Assembly: GCA_025024175.1 (NCBI GenBank) | Contig: QCXZ01000064.1 | Location: forward strand, 48,629,325 to 48,693,324 | Direction: 5' to 3' | Length of the DNA stretch: 64,000 nucleotides | DNA from: Rhyzopertha dominica | Lineage: Eukaryota; Arthropoda; Insecta; Coleoptera; Bostrichidae | Shown: positions 45,608 through 56,540 of the stretch, piece by piece | How the letters are laid out: every line of letters begins with the position of its first letter | How positions within the stretch are numbered: position 1 is the stretch's first letter | The notes under the pieces: generated by a model | Told to the model about the DNA's origin: nothing | The model's input: the letters and a program-made list of their open reading frames with translations, nothing else | The model's database searches: none | Translations under genes and position numbers: made by a program

Positions 45608-46012
45608 CTACCAACTGTTGTAGCAAGCAATACAATAGCTTAATAGCACTCGACCTGAACCACACAATTTATTACCGACTCCTACTATCTGTATTCTATC
45701 ATTCAAAAAGCTTGATATCAACTTGCAAGCAGAAGCTACTAACAGTTCGTGATTAATGGTATCGCATGCCTTCGAGAAGTCAAGCAATGTTAGAACAACA
45801 AACTGATTCCTATCGTTACATGTTAAGATCTTATCCAACACGAGAAGTAGAGCATACCCTTTTCTGAAAGCTGATTGATAACTAGGAACTAGATCACATC
45901 TTTGTACAAGCATATTTATTTGATTATACATTACTTTCTCGAGTATTTTTGACAGTATTGGCATGATACTTATGGGCCTAACGTCATTAAAACTAGCTGG
46001 TGTGACTAAACA
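45608..46012 (-). pseudogene. LINE reverse transcriptase fragment
   Basis: Minus strand, starting VTPASFNDVRPISIMPILSK and continuing through KVMYNQ, YQSAFRKG (RT block 2), LLDFSKACDTINHELLV (block with the first catalytic Asp) and SSFLNDRIQIV. These are RT blocks of non-LTR retrotransposons (Jockey-like/CR1-like group). Two internal deletions are evident: between RKGY and ALLLVLD, and between LLVA and SACKL. The catalytic YADD part is missing, so it is a dead, partial copy. Confidence 0.75.
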
Positions 46013-46292
46013 GTCCGCACCGTAGTGCTAGGTAGCCTCCCTGTCTAATCCTTTATAGTTTGACTGTTGCGCAGAACACATAGAGCCGACTTCCTCTACA
46101 GGCTATATGGCCAACTACACCAATGTAGAATAATATGACTAAGCAGTCGGGCCGTAGTGCTAGGTAGCCCCCACCCCTCCATCTAATGCTTTATATAAAT
46201 GCCTATTGCACAGAACACATACAACTGACTAGATTTGCAGGCAATGTGGTCAGCTACACCAGTGTAGCATATTATGATAAAACAGTCCGCAC
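46010..46292 (+). repeat. Tandem repeat of about 135 bp, units 1 and 2 plus start of unit 3
   Basis: Units begin with CAGTC(C/G)G and CCGTAGTGCTAGGTAGCC, and share CAGAACACATA and AACTACACCA-GTGTAG-like ends. Unit 3 starts at 46283 and is interrupted by a LINE after AGTCCGCAC, resuming at 47210. Confidence 0.7.
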
Positions 46293-47209
46293 TCTTGATA
46301 GGTCCCTCACATACAACTCTCACCTGCAAAAAACAGCAGCTAAAGTTCGCACAAGAAACAACATCATCCAGAAGTTATGCGGTACAACGTGGGGATCTAC
46401 AGCCTCAACCTTGCGAAGTGCGGCTCTTGGACTTGTGTATAGCTCGGCTGAGTATGGCGCCCCCATATGGCTTAATAGTAGTCATACTGGCAAATTAGAC
46501 ATTCAACTAAACTCTACTATGAGAACAGTCACTGGCTTCATAAAGAGTACCCCGACCCATTGGCTCCCCACTCTCAGCCATATCCCACCACCTCAAATAA
46601 GAAGACAAGGAGCTCTAATCCGAGAATATAGAAAAATACTGCATAACGAACAGCTCCCAATCCATAACTACATCCCGGCAGCCACATCCACCAGGCTTAA
46701 ATCCAGATGTCCCGTAATAAAAACAGCTAAAACCCTGCTCGACGAGAATTTGACCATCGAGCAGAGATGGGAATCATCATGGAACCGAACTGTCCCTCCT
46801 GAAGTAAGTCAGTACCTGAACACGCATGATAAGCCAGCCGGATTTGACCTACCACGACGCATCTGGAAAATCGCTAACCGAATTCGGACAAGTCACGGTC
46901 TTTGTAGGGACTCACTACATAAATGGGACAAAATTCCGGACCCACTGTGTGACTGCGGAAGGGAAAACCAGACCATTCAGCATATTGTGGAGAACTGCGA
47001 GACCACGGCCTACCCTGGTGTAATGTCTGATTTCCTCACACTCCCACATGCGGCGATTCAATGGATTGAAAATCTATCGATAGAGATATAAATGTGTTAT
47101 TTTTATGTTTTTATGCTTGTGTATGTGTTTTATATAGGTATACACCTTTATAATTTTATATTTTTGTACATTCTGCTCTGTGTGTAGCCATACGCTAAAT
47201 AAATAAATA
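46293..47209 (+). mobile_element. 5'-truncated LINE inserted in the tandem repeat
   Basis: Flanked by the 9-bp duplication AGTCCGCAC (46284-46292 and 47210-47218). The 3' end is a short (AAAT)n tail, and the coding part is the C-terminus of a LINE polyprotein. Truncated 5' end, simple A-rich tail and target duplication together are the signature of target-primed reverse transcription. Confidence 0.85.
46294..47091 (+). CDS. LINE polyprotein C-terminus
   Basis: About 265 intact codons continue from the insertion edge with LDRSLTYNSHLQKTAAK, SAEYGAPIWLNSSHT, the basic middle domain, and near the end a CDCG-x-ENQTIQHIVENC block (Cys/His motif), then a stop. This is the region after the RT of Jockey-like LINEs as found in insects. 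The frame remains open upstream to ATG 46186, but that part is host tandem repeat and not LINE. The intact frame suggests recent insertion. It lacks RT and endonuclease, so it cannot move by itself. Confidence 0.75.
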   Translation, partial: LDRSLTYNSHLQKTAAKVRTRNNIIQKLCGTTWGSTASTLRSAALGLVYSSAEYGAPIWLNSSHTGKLDIQLNSTMRTVTGFIKSTPTHWLPTLSHIPPPQIRRQGALIREYRKILHNEQLPIHNYIPAATSTRLKSRCPVIKTAKTLLDENLTIEQRWESSWNRTVPPEVSQYLNTHDKPAGFDLPRRIWKIANRIRTSHGLCRDSLHKWDKIPDPLCDCGRENQTIQHIVENCETTAYPGVMSDFLTLPHAAIQWIENLSIEI

Positions 47210-47330
47210 AGTCCGCACCGTAGTACTAGGTAGTCTCCCTACTTAATGCTTTTTAGAGCTGGCTGGTGTGCAGAACACATACAGCTGACCACCTCTGCGG
47301 ACAGTATGGCCAACTACACCAATGTGGCGT
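47210..47330 (+). repeat. Tandem repeat unit 3, resumed
   Basis: Continues GTCCGCACCGTAGTACTAGG and the CAGAACACATACAGCTGACC block of units 1-2, ending in AACTACACCAATGTGG. Confidence 0.7.
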
Positions 47331-47334
47331 TAAC

Positions 47335-47535
47335 TTTTAATTCATATCTTTACTCTTGAGCTCAATATTGTTATGTCATCAACGTCCTTCTTATCTAACA
47401 ATAATTTTTAATTCATATCTTTATTGTTGAGCTCAATGCTGTTATATTATAACATTCTTCCTATATAACAAAAACATTTAATTCATATCCCCCTACTCTC
47501 GATCTCAATAATGTCATCTCATCAACGTCTTAATC
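47335..47535 (+). repeat. Tandem repeat of about 67 bp, three units
   Basis: Three units begin near 47335, 47405 and 47476 with TTTAATTCATATC and share GAGCTCAAT or GATCTCAAT and CATCAACGTC (units 1 and 3). Units diverge by 15-25% by eye. Confidence 0.6.
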
Positions 47536-49484
47536 GTTTTGCACACTGTAGCAAGAATCAAAGCCTAACTAAGCGTGCATAGTTACCGGAAAACGCTCAC
47601 TTCGCACCATAGAGCTAAATAGCATCTGTTAAAATATCAGTAATGCTCAGATACAGCATCCACTATTTTAATACCAAGCCATTACACTTTATGCAAGGAT
47701 ATCAAAAGGTGCTGGAAAATAGACAATAGACGCTTCAGAATGCACGACAGAAGAGGTCGGTGAGGATAGTTAAACAAGACTATATTCAAAATATAATACC
47801 AGAGAGAGCTCTTCAAAATGGTATAAAGATTAGTGGATTGTCACTTGCAGTTATCATCGTGTTACATTATAAAGTTCTGATAGGCTTATGGAAAACCTTT
47901 TAACTAGTGCCTAATTAAAAATCAGATCGACCTATTTCCTCAGTCCTAGCTTTTGAGGATTAGCTTCGTTATACAGGGATTTGTGGAAGATCCATATTGG
48001 GAAAACGAATGAAAAAAGGTTTAGCATTACATAATGTTGAAACTAAGATGTATCGAAATAATAAGATGCTGAATCCGTCAAAGGAATAACGCTGAGGTAT
48101 ATCGAATGACGTTGAGGATAGGGAAGGACAGGTGGGCATACAGTGCACGTTTAAAAAAAACATTTCGTTTATGAATTTATAGTTTGCTACTAAGAAAGAT
48201 GTTCGAACTATGATAATTTTATTGAAATTAACTTATCACGAATTTGCTGATTTATCGTAATGAGTTTTTGGATCAAAAAGCACTTGCTTTATTTTCATAA
48301 AACGTGCAGTTTAAGACACTCTAATTTATACTTATTTAACAAATGCAGAACAGCAGGGCAAGCAGTGCTAGTAGATATAAAGAGTAACCTATAGGTTATA
48401 TAGTATACGTAAATCTTTTATTTTCGAACACTGAAAATGCATAGCAGCGATTTCTTTCAGATGGCTACTCATGTTAAAACAAATGTATGTTCAATCCACC
48501 GATAAAAACTAATCCTAATAGGAAATGAAACTTTGTAATCTATTGCTATCGAACTGTATACCTTGAACGAACCGCAGGGATATTTCTTATCGGATTGAAA
48601 AAGTTACGAACCGATTTCGTTTTTATCCGACAGAAACATCCACAGCAAGGAGTTTATAATCGCAGATGCCAGAACAATGAAATCTTTTCGTAAAATCCGT
48701 ATTTAAAAATATTAAAACAATCTTTGTGTTTAAAGTTCTAAGAATTTCAAGGACATCGTCAAAATATAACATTGAACTTTTTAAGTTGCATATCGTTTTC
48801 TTATTATACCTAACTTTTCAACAAAGCATGTGCTGGGCATATTTACGAACAATAACTTGAGATATAAATTTCACAGCGCTAATAGAGATAGCTGGCGTGT
48901 GTTACAAAAGAATTGATTTCAGAAGTACCCTTAAGGTTTATTATTATTCCGATGTTTATCTTCCAACTGCATCTGAAGATTGCCAGCCACATACGTGTCT
49001 CGTATGATTTTTATATTTATTTTACATTTTAAGTGTAGTGACGAAGGTACTCAAAGGAAATATGCTTAATACACCCCAAAAATTGCAACAGAAGAACGAC
49101 TTAAAAATAATGAACTGCTGGATCAATTGCTGCAACACCTCGCTGAAAATGATGATACGCCGAATTTTTGGTGTTACTAAGCTAACACTCAAGTGTGTAA
49201 TGTAGAGACTTGGAAACAGGTACTGTGAGAATATGATGTTTGTTAGTCAAAAGAAGAATGCTATTAGCAGTATTGCTGATCTTGATAAATGTCTGATTGC
49301 GCCGTTTGGGACGCATTTTTAATGTGTGAATACAGTTGTTTTAATTAGATAGATCTGTGGCGGAAATAAAGGACTTTTTCGCCAAAGAAAGATCGACAAC
49401 TGTTTTTATAGAGTGTATTGATTCTGTTTTCGCTTGTTTTTACTATATTTATACATTTTTAATTCGCACGGAGCCTTCAGTTCC
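47536..49484. other. Non-coding stretch
   Basis: No gene recognised. The frame 47969-48163 has no known domain. Confidence 0.35.
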
Positions 49485-50457
49485 GATAACCAACAAAGCC
49501 ACCTGACCTGACCTGACCTAACCTTGGGTTTAAAACTAACAACCATGGACCATGTCATATTGAGCGCTTTTTTAATTAGTTACCAAGCGACGTATGTACA
49601 GTTTTGCATGTTAGTATTACCGTTATTATTCAGACAACGGTATTACTTAATAAGTTACCATCCGCACTTGGGTTACAGACTAATCACTGCAGAAGCGCAT
49701 TGAAATTGTGCAAGACCTTCTGACATCAGAAAGTAGCTCGTCAGTACTAGGTTTGTGGTTGCAAGTTACTACTTTTTTTGTTGCGCCATTTTTATATCTT
49801 CTTTTCTTTTAAAACTATCGCCAACTTTTTAAATAATGCCGTCAGTTTCTTCTGTCACATTCATCTTTACGACGCGATGGTTCTTTTCGAGAAAGCTGTT
49901 CCAATGAAGACTGTAATATCATACATGTATGTAACAACAAGCAATACGTGGAACAGTGATAGTTAAACTCAAGAATTAGTCTGCATTAGATTTTTGCATA
50001 AGTATAAATTAAAATTAAACCTACCGTGACTTCTGTTTACCTACTGCTGTAGATAAACAATAAAAATCAATAGGGAGAACAACAGACCATATCAAATATA
50101 TCAAGCGTCGGGCTCTGGTGCCTTTGATAGAGGATGTAGTCCGCAAGCATTGTAACTCTAGACATGTTCTGTTACAGACAAATTGTCACAGCAAGCATAC
50201 GTGCGCTATAAATATTTAGTTTGACTTCAGCTCATATATATTGTTCCCTCACTAGTATTGTTTGTACACAGCTTCCATTTGTCGGAGATACAGATAAATG
50301 CATTCTGTTCTGACTGTGTATACGTTTACCGCGAGCTGAAGAGAAGGAATTTGTTCCAACTAAAATGTGTGCTCTAATGAAGTTGCATGTTAAACAATAA
50401 ATGCAGCTGTTCATGTTTAATGTCACAGGACAACGCCAAACTTTGGTGCTGCTTTTC
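49485..50457 (+). repeat. Dispersed 1-kb repeat, copy A
   Basis: Starts ACCAACAAAGCCAC and ends near AACGCCAAACTTTGGTGCTG. It is highly similar along its whole length to 52968-53908. Copy A holds a short CTGACCTGACCTGACC run where copy B has a T-run. No coding region; possibly a non-autonomous mobile element. Confidence 0.7.
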
Positions 50458-50542
50458 AAAATAATATGTTATATAACTGAAATTAAAAAAAAAAGAAAGG
50501 TTTGACTTGTTGGGGTAGCATCAGTTTTTTGTCGAAATGTTG

Positions 50543-50700
50543 TTATTGTTTAATACACAACCAGGACTTTACTCTGTAGCATTTTCTGTATAGTTGCATT
50601 GTCAAAACTATTTTAAAGAAACAACGGCAGTTGTCGGTTGACCTGCCTTGTTACAAACGCATATACTATAATGTCAGTAGGAACGAGAAGTGAGAAACAA
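50543..50700 (+). repeat. Associated repeat block, copy A
   Basis: ATTTTCTGTATAGTTGCATT and GACCTGCCTTGTTACAAACG recur at 52790-52920 and 53909-54010; AGTAGGAACGAGAAGTGAGA recurs near 54515. Confidence 0.65.
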
Positions 50701-51246
50701 TATAAACGATAACTGCCACGCAGTTTTGCTTTATCCTAATTGTTTCAGAGAAAACCAGTTTCTTTAAATGATGCTTTTGATAAAACTATTTTTAGCTGAA
50801 ATAAGGAATCTGCAATGTAGGAACGCAGGTAATAATTTTTGAAATATTTGCGTATTTTTTTCATTTTATATTTTTATTTGTTATAAATTTAAAACAATAG
50901 GATTGATGTCATTTTTACTCATGTACCTACTCAAAATTTCTGGTTAGTTTAGTGTTGGCGAACACTAGGACCATTGATTTATAAAGATTGCAAGGTTAGT
51001 TACTATTAATATCTGTATCAATTGATTGTGGGATTAGCACGGTAAGTCGCAGATTACCATCCATCTAGCACGTCACGCTCCCATTCAGTTCACCGGTTTT
51101 CGGTTATTGTAACAAATTCTTTAAATTCTAATACTGTAATTAAGTCCATGTCAAAAGCAAGTGTAAATTAGTGTTAGAAACTGTGTATTTCAATTTGTAG
51201 TGTTTACGGAGCTTTCCACTTTCAAAAGCTGCNCTGGTGTCAGTCT
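50701..51246. other. Non-coding stretch
   Basis: The first part (to about 50760) still resembles 54535-54605. Beyond that nothing is recognised. One ambiguous base at 51233. Confidence 0.35.
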
Positions 51247-51478
51247 CTAGAGCTGGGACATGCGATTGAATTAAAATCGTTCAATCAATCGCATAGATTC
51301 GGATCATTCAAGTCGTTCAAGAATCATTACCGAGAATGGGTTACAGATTTGTTAGACCTGCTTAAAGACAGCTGACAGGTGCAACATGTGTCCCGTAACA
51401 GTAGCTAGCCAGCTAACCGTCAACCATGACCGACGCACGCACGACGCTGATTTATTAGCTGTGAGCCCAATCCACAGA
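51247..51478. mobile_element. MITE, partial copy
   Basis: Matches 56175-56375 of the full MITE (shared TCGTTCAATCAATCGC, AACATGTGTCCCGTAACAG and GACGCTGATT) but lacks both ends. Confidence 0.65.
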
Positions 51479-52426
51479 AATCTTATTTATTACATAGAAC
51501 GTATATATATGACCGCGTGAAAAATCTATGCCAATACGTATGTTGGCGAAAGAAACAGCGGGTTTGCGGCGCATGCTCAAAACGTACAATTTTAAGCCGT
51601 CGAAAAGAACTTTGTCTCTCATCTCTCTCTCCCTGTCATTGTGGTACTTCAGGTCGTACAGGTTATGTTTATGTTCAAAAAATGCGGTATTTGATAACCC
51701 CAATTCCAATTTTTGCTAAGGTATGTAAAACAATTTGACACGTTATTTTATTACCTAGAGTTTTTACACATCTTTTTTTGTAATTGCCCTTTTTATACAT
51801 ACCGTTTCTGATCAAAAACGTCTCGTTCGGAAATTCTTGTCATTATTGTCAAGCAGCCAGGGCCAAAAACAATTTAAAAAATACGCGAAACTGTCGAAAA
51901 TATCGTCGGCAATTTGTTGCCTGGTTAAGTCTCGTCACAAAAATTTGACTGGACACGTCCGCGTCTCTTTCTTCATCTCTCTTCTTGACAGTGCTGTAAA
52001 GGACGAAAATACATAAATGACAGCGGTTGACAGCAACATCGACCGGCACGAACGTATAATATTTAACCGGTAATGATGATATTGCATTTTCTAACAGCTC
52101 CTTTAGTACAAAAACATTTAATATGTGATATACATTTTCTGTAATTAACCCTGGTTTTAGGCTCATAATTGTTAGTCCGGTTTTTACTTGCTTTCAATGT
52201 GAATGCGCCAACGGCCCCTGTGCAGTTTCAATTCGACACAAACTTGCACTTATGTATTTAGCGTTCTATGTAAATATACGATTTCTGTGGGTTTGCAGAC
52301 CGGTGTTGCCAGATGTAACATTAGACATAATGTATTATTTGTTGACGTAATAGTGTCACGCCATCTGTTATTGTTTAGCGTTCTACATAGTTTTTAAAAT
52401 CTTAATAATTAATATTAGGCAGGATC
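51479..52426. other. Non-coding stretch
   Basis: No gene recognised. Overlapping short frames on both strands (51455-52166 and 52203-52397) share no known domain. Confidence 0.3.
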
Positions 52427-52678
52427 TTGGACAAAGGTAATCACAACACTATTTTGGTTTTGGTCGACATTTCGGTATTGCTTTATTGTACCTTCATCAG
52501 GGCTGAACAAAGAAAAAAAAAGAATGAAACGTTGAGAAAATTCATGACTAAATCAGCAACTGGGATCAACCAAAAGCCACAACGTACAAAACGAGCCGTG
52601 GAATCCTTAGTCGATTCATCAAATCAAACCATCTTCAATGTGGAGCTTGAAGAAACGTGGAACGACACCATGTTGTAG
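52427..52678 (+). CDS. Uncharacterised 83-codon open frame
   Basis: ATG 52427 to TAG 52678, partly antisense to the hammerhead candidate. The product starts with a hydrophobic segment (LVLVDISVLLYCTFI) and continues into a Lys/Arg-rich stretch (EQRKKKNETLRK) and an acidic end. I recognise no family. A strong hairpin follows the stop directly. It may be chance. Confidence 0.2.
   Translation: MDKGNHNTILVLVDISVLLYCTFIRAEQRKKKNETLRKFMTKSATGINQKPQRTKRAVESLVDSSNQTIFNVELEETWNDTML
52461..52506 (-). ncRNA. Hammerhead ribozyme candidate, weak stem I
   Basis: Minus strand: CTGATGA, stem II GGTA/TACC with an 11-base loop, GAAA, then TGTC. Core boxes are complete, but stem I (CAGCC against GACC) pairs poorly. 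It may mark the end of a lost PLE. Confidence 0.45.
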
Positions 52679-52710
52679 AAAAAGGGGAAATGGCCTTTTC
52701 CCCTTTTTCT
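52677..52710. repeat. Strong hairpin
   Basis: AGAAAAAGGGGAAA and its exact complement, separated by five bases (TGGCC). It overlaps the stop of the open frame before it. In a bacterium it would look like a terminator; here its role is unknown. Confidence 0.6.
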
Positions 52711-52789
52711 GCACTTTCGACACTAGGCCGATGTCTATAAGTTATAGACCGTCTAGATCGTAGAGTTCTGCCCTCGCATTTTCATATGT

Positions 52790-52920
52790 TATTGTTTAAT
52801 ACACTACTATGACTTGCCTCTATGGTATTTTCTGTATAGTTGCAATATCAAAACTATTGTAAAGAAAGAACGACAGTTGTCGGTTGACCTGCCTTGTTAC
52901 AACGCATATACTATGTAGGT
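52790..52920 (+). repeat. Associated repeat block, copy B
   Basis: Repeats 50543-50672 (ATTGTTTAATACAC, ATTTTCTGTATAGTTGCA, GACCTGCCTTGTTAC). Confidence 0.65.
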
Positions 52921-52967
52921 TTAAAAAATTCTTGCTACAAAGGTGATCGTCCCATAATTAGCCACTA

Positions 52968-53908
52968 ACCAACAAAGCCACACAACAGTTTTTTTAACCT
53001 TGGGTTTAAAACTAACAACCATGACCCATGTCATACTGAACGCTTTTTTAATTAGTTATCTAGCGACCTATATTCAGTTTTGCATGTTAGTATTACTTAC
53101 ATACCTTACCATCCGCACTTGGATTACAGACTAACCATTGCAGAAGCGCATTGAAATTGTGCATGACGTCCTGACAGCTCGTCAGTACTAGAGTTGTGGT
53201 TGCACGTTACTACTTTTTTGTTGCGTCATTTTTATATCTTTTTTCTTTTAAAACTATATCCAACTTTTTAAATAATGCCGTCAGGTTCTTCTATATAACA
53301 TTCATCTCTACGACTTGACGGTTCTTTTGGAGAAAGCTGTTCCAATAAAGATTGTTATATCATACATGTATGTAACAATAAGTAATACTTGGAACAGTGA
53401 TAGTTAAAGTCAAGAATTAGTATGCACTAGATTTTTGCATAAATATAAATTAAAACTAAACCTACCGTAACTTCTGTTTACCATCTGCTGTAGATAAACA
53501 ATAGAAATCAATACAAAGAACAACAGACCATATCAAATATATCAGACGTCGGGCTCTGGTGCCTTTGATAGAGGATTTAGTCCGCAAGCATTGTAACTCT
53601 AGACATGTTCTGTTACAGACAAATTGTCACAGCAAGCATACCTACGTGTGCTATAAATATTTAGTTTGACTTCACCTCATATATATTGTTCCCTCACTAG
53701 TATTGTTTGTACACAGCTTCCATTTGTCGGAGATACAGATAAATACATTCTGTTCTTACGGTGTATACGTTTACCGCGAGCTGAAGAGAAGGAATTTGTT
53801 CCATCTAAAATGTGCGCCCTAATGAAGTTGCATGTTGAACAATAAATGCAGCTTGATCTTCATGTTTAATGTCATAGAATAACGCCAAATTTTGGTGCTG
53901 CTTTTCCT
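52968..53908 (+). repeat. Dispersed 1-kb repeat, copy B
   Basis: Near full-length match of 49485-50457. It runs directly into another associated block at 53909, so block and 1-kb unit form a head-to-tail array here. Confidence 0.7.
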
Positions 53909-54605
53909 CTATGGCATTTTCTGTATAGTTGCATTATCAAAACTATTGTATTGAAAAGACGGCAGTTGTCAGTTGACCTGCCTTGTTACAAACGCGTATA
54001 CTATATAAGTTAAAAAAAAAACGCTTGCTACAAAGGTGATCGTCTCGTACTAAGCCAATAAGCAACAAAGCCACGCAACAGTTTAACCTTGGGTTTAAAA
54101 GTAACAACCATGGACGATGTCATATTGAACGCTTTTTAATTAGTTATCAAGCGACGTGTATACAGTTTTGAATGTTAGTATAACTTACATAAGTTACCAT
54201 TCGCACATTGGATTACAGGTTAATCATTGCAGAAGCCCATTGAAAATATGACGTCCTAACATCAGAAAGTAGCTCGTCAATAGTTGCGAATATTTGAGTG
54301 CGGCACGTTCCAGCTTCACAATTACTGTTTAAACCCGAAATCACTAATATATAGTTGTACATAGTAAAAACCTATTGTAAAAACTAGTTTTAACTAGCCA
54401 GAACGCGAAAATATAAAACGCATGAGTAAAAATTTACTTCGCTTGACTTCGCCTTTGTTTCGCGTTTTTCCTGACGATTTTATTACATTTATTAAAACTA
54501 TTTCTTGCATAAAATCTCAGTAGGAACGAGAAGTGAGAAACAATATAAACGACAAATTAATGCCACAAAGTTTTGCTTTATCCTAATTGTTTCAGACAAA
54601 ACCAG
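53909..54605 (+). repeat. Associated block plus partial 1-kb repeat, copy C
   Basis: 53909-54010 repeats the ATTTTCTGTATAG block, and 54050-54290 repeats the first quarter of the 1-kb unit (AACAAAGCCACGCAACAG, AACCTTGGGTTTAAAA). An unrelated stretch follows to 54505, then the AGTAGGAACGAGAAGTGAGA block. Confidence 0.6.
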
Positions 54606-55074
54606 TGTTTTCCAGACGAGGAATAGAACAATAGGCTTGTCTTTGCAAATTTCGAGTTTTAACTTTGTTGAACTAATTTAAACTGATTTCAGCTTGCAAA
54701 AAGTGGCAAACTGACCTTTTTCTAAAGTGTTGTCAGTCACACTAATCACTAATTTAAATAGGTAAGTATCTGCATTTTAATGTGCAATGAGCAATAAATG
54801 TTTTTATGTTCGACCTAACCTTTAAGTTGTTAGGCATTCCAACGAACTGTCAAAACGAAATTCAACATGGCCGTTGTGGGCAACCATATATTTTAATGTC
54901 GTTATAGCAAACAGCCTTATGATTGAAAAGTGCCACGCTTTGTGTTTTTGTAAAGTTGTGAGTTATTTTTGTCCATTTTTAAGATATTATTTGTGTTTTT
55001 TTAAATAAATTGCCTTGTGCTTGGCTATGGAAGTCAGTAACAGAGATTCACGTATAGATCACTACAATTAAGAG
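54606..55074. other. Non-coding stretch
   Basis: Nothing recognised. Confidence 0.3.
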
Positions 55075-55997
55075 AATAGAGGTCTGCAGTTCGTGAACGA
55101 ACGAACGAACGATGTGTACTATTCTGAACGACCTAGTTCGTCAGAATAAAATAAACTAGTTATGATACTGGACTGAAACAGATGCGCAATTGGGATTGAA
55201 CGATTGAGCAACCGCGAGCGACCTTTGGGAAGGAAGAACGACCGAATATGTACCTTTTCGTGAACGGACACGCGAACCACGATGTGTGGCCGGCTAAATT
55301 ATGTATTCGCAATGTCTTACGTACAATGCGGTCGCAGTCTCGCAGGCGCCGTTTCGGTGTTTGGCATTTTTTTGAACAATTTGCTGCAAACTAAAATGTT
55401 GGAATAAAGCAGTATTATACCAGATATGTAATTATTATATCAACATTAGGTTACATAATAAGTTACTTTTATTTTTTATAAAATAGGCAATTCGCATTGC
55501 AATTTACAATTTAATATTTAAGAATGCATAATTATTGGTATGCCATTGATGATTGACAAACATAAAAGTCTCGCTCGCTTACACAGCGGTTATCTATTTG
55601 TCTTTAAGAACAACTATTTTGATTGCAGTTGTCTTATTATGTATTAGTGAAGTTATTAATTATCATGATATTTACAAATCTAAATATATTTCATAACGCC
55701 AGTTTCATTAACAGTTAAAGTACCTATTACATTTCATATCTAAAATACACACAACGACATGTGTAGCTTTCATAGAACTAAAAGGCAATTAGCTGATGTA
55801 TGTTATATGACACAAGTCCACAAGTACATAATATGTGCTAATATGTAATGTAATATGCATATATTATATCAACTGCCAGACTACGAAGTACGAAATGGGA
55901 AGCGTCCAGCGAATTCGAACTATGGTTAATTTTGAACGATAAAATTGAACTAATTCAGTATGAACTATTCACCAAAACGAACTAGAACGCCCATCTC
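55075..55997. mobile_element. Possible DNA transposon with TAGAG ends
   Basis: Left end TAGAGGTCTGCAGTTCGTGA and right end the complement of TAGAGATGGGCGTTC share a loose inverted repeat. The interior has (GAAC)n at 55095-55115 and repeated AGTTCG/CGAACT near both ends. No target duplication was found. Confidence 0.3.
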
Positions 55998-56058
55998 TAA
56001 TAGGACATTATTAAAAAGTGTTTGCCCACAGCCGGGATCACGTGGTTTGTAATACCTA

Positions 56059-56540
56059 ATTAGGCTTTTTAGAACACGTGACTTTCGAAGTGACACCTGT
56101 CAAAATGATGCAGTTTCTAATACGCTGTCGTAGAAACCTCATTAATTAATCCCAATGTCAGTCACAAGAGCTGGTACATTCGCTTCAATTCAAATCGTTC
56201 AATCAATCGCATAGATTCGGATCATTCAAGTTTTTCAAGAATCATTACCGACAATGAGTTACCGATTTGTTACGCCTGCTTAAAGACAGCTGATAGCTGC
56301 AACATGTGTCCCGTAACAGTAGCTAGCTAGCCAACCGACGCACAAACGACGCTGATTCATTAGCTGTGAGCCGAATCAATCAAATCAAGGCATGAGTCAT
56401 TCAATTTGAACGACTTGGTCCTGAACTACCCAACTCTATCAGCCGCGCGTCCGTGTTCACGGTTTCGTAGGGGCGTCTCATGCGTGCACTGGGTGCCCCC
56501 TGGAAGCCATGTTGGATGAAGTAATCTTAAAAAGCCTAAT
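56059..56540. mobile_element. MITE, full copy 2
   Basis: 482 bp with ATTAGGCTTTTTA and complement as ends; matches 27605-28100 except in the middle. Flanked by CCTAATTA-type sequence at both sides, compatible with a TTA-type target duplication. Confidence 0.75.

Noticed and set aside
49497..49522. Second telomere-like run
   Set aside because: The unit is mostly CTGAC, not CCTAA; treated as a local microsatellite in the repeat.
49778..49966. Small gene in the 1-kb repeat
   Set aside because: The same frame is broken in copy B (53220-53410), so it is not conserved as protein.
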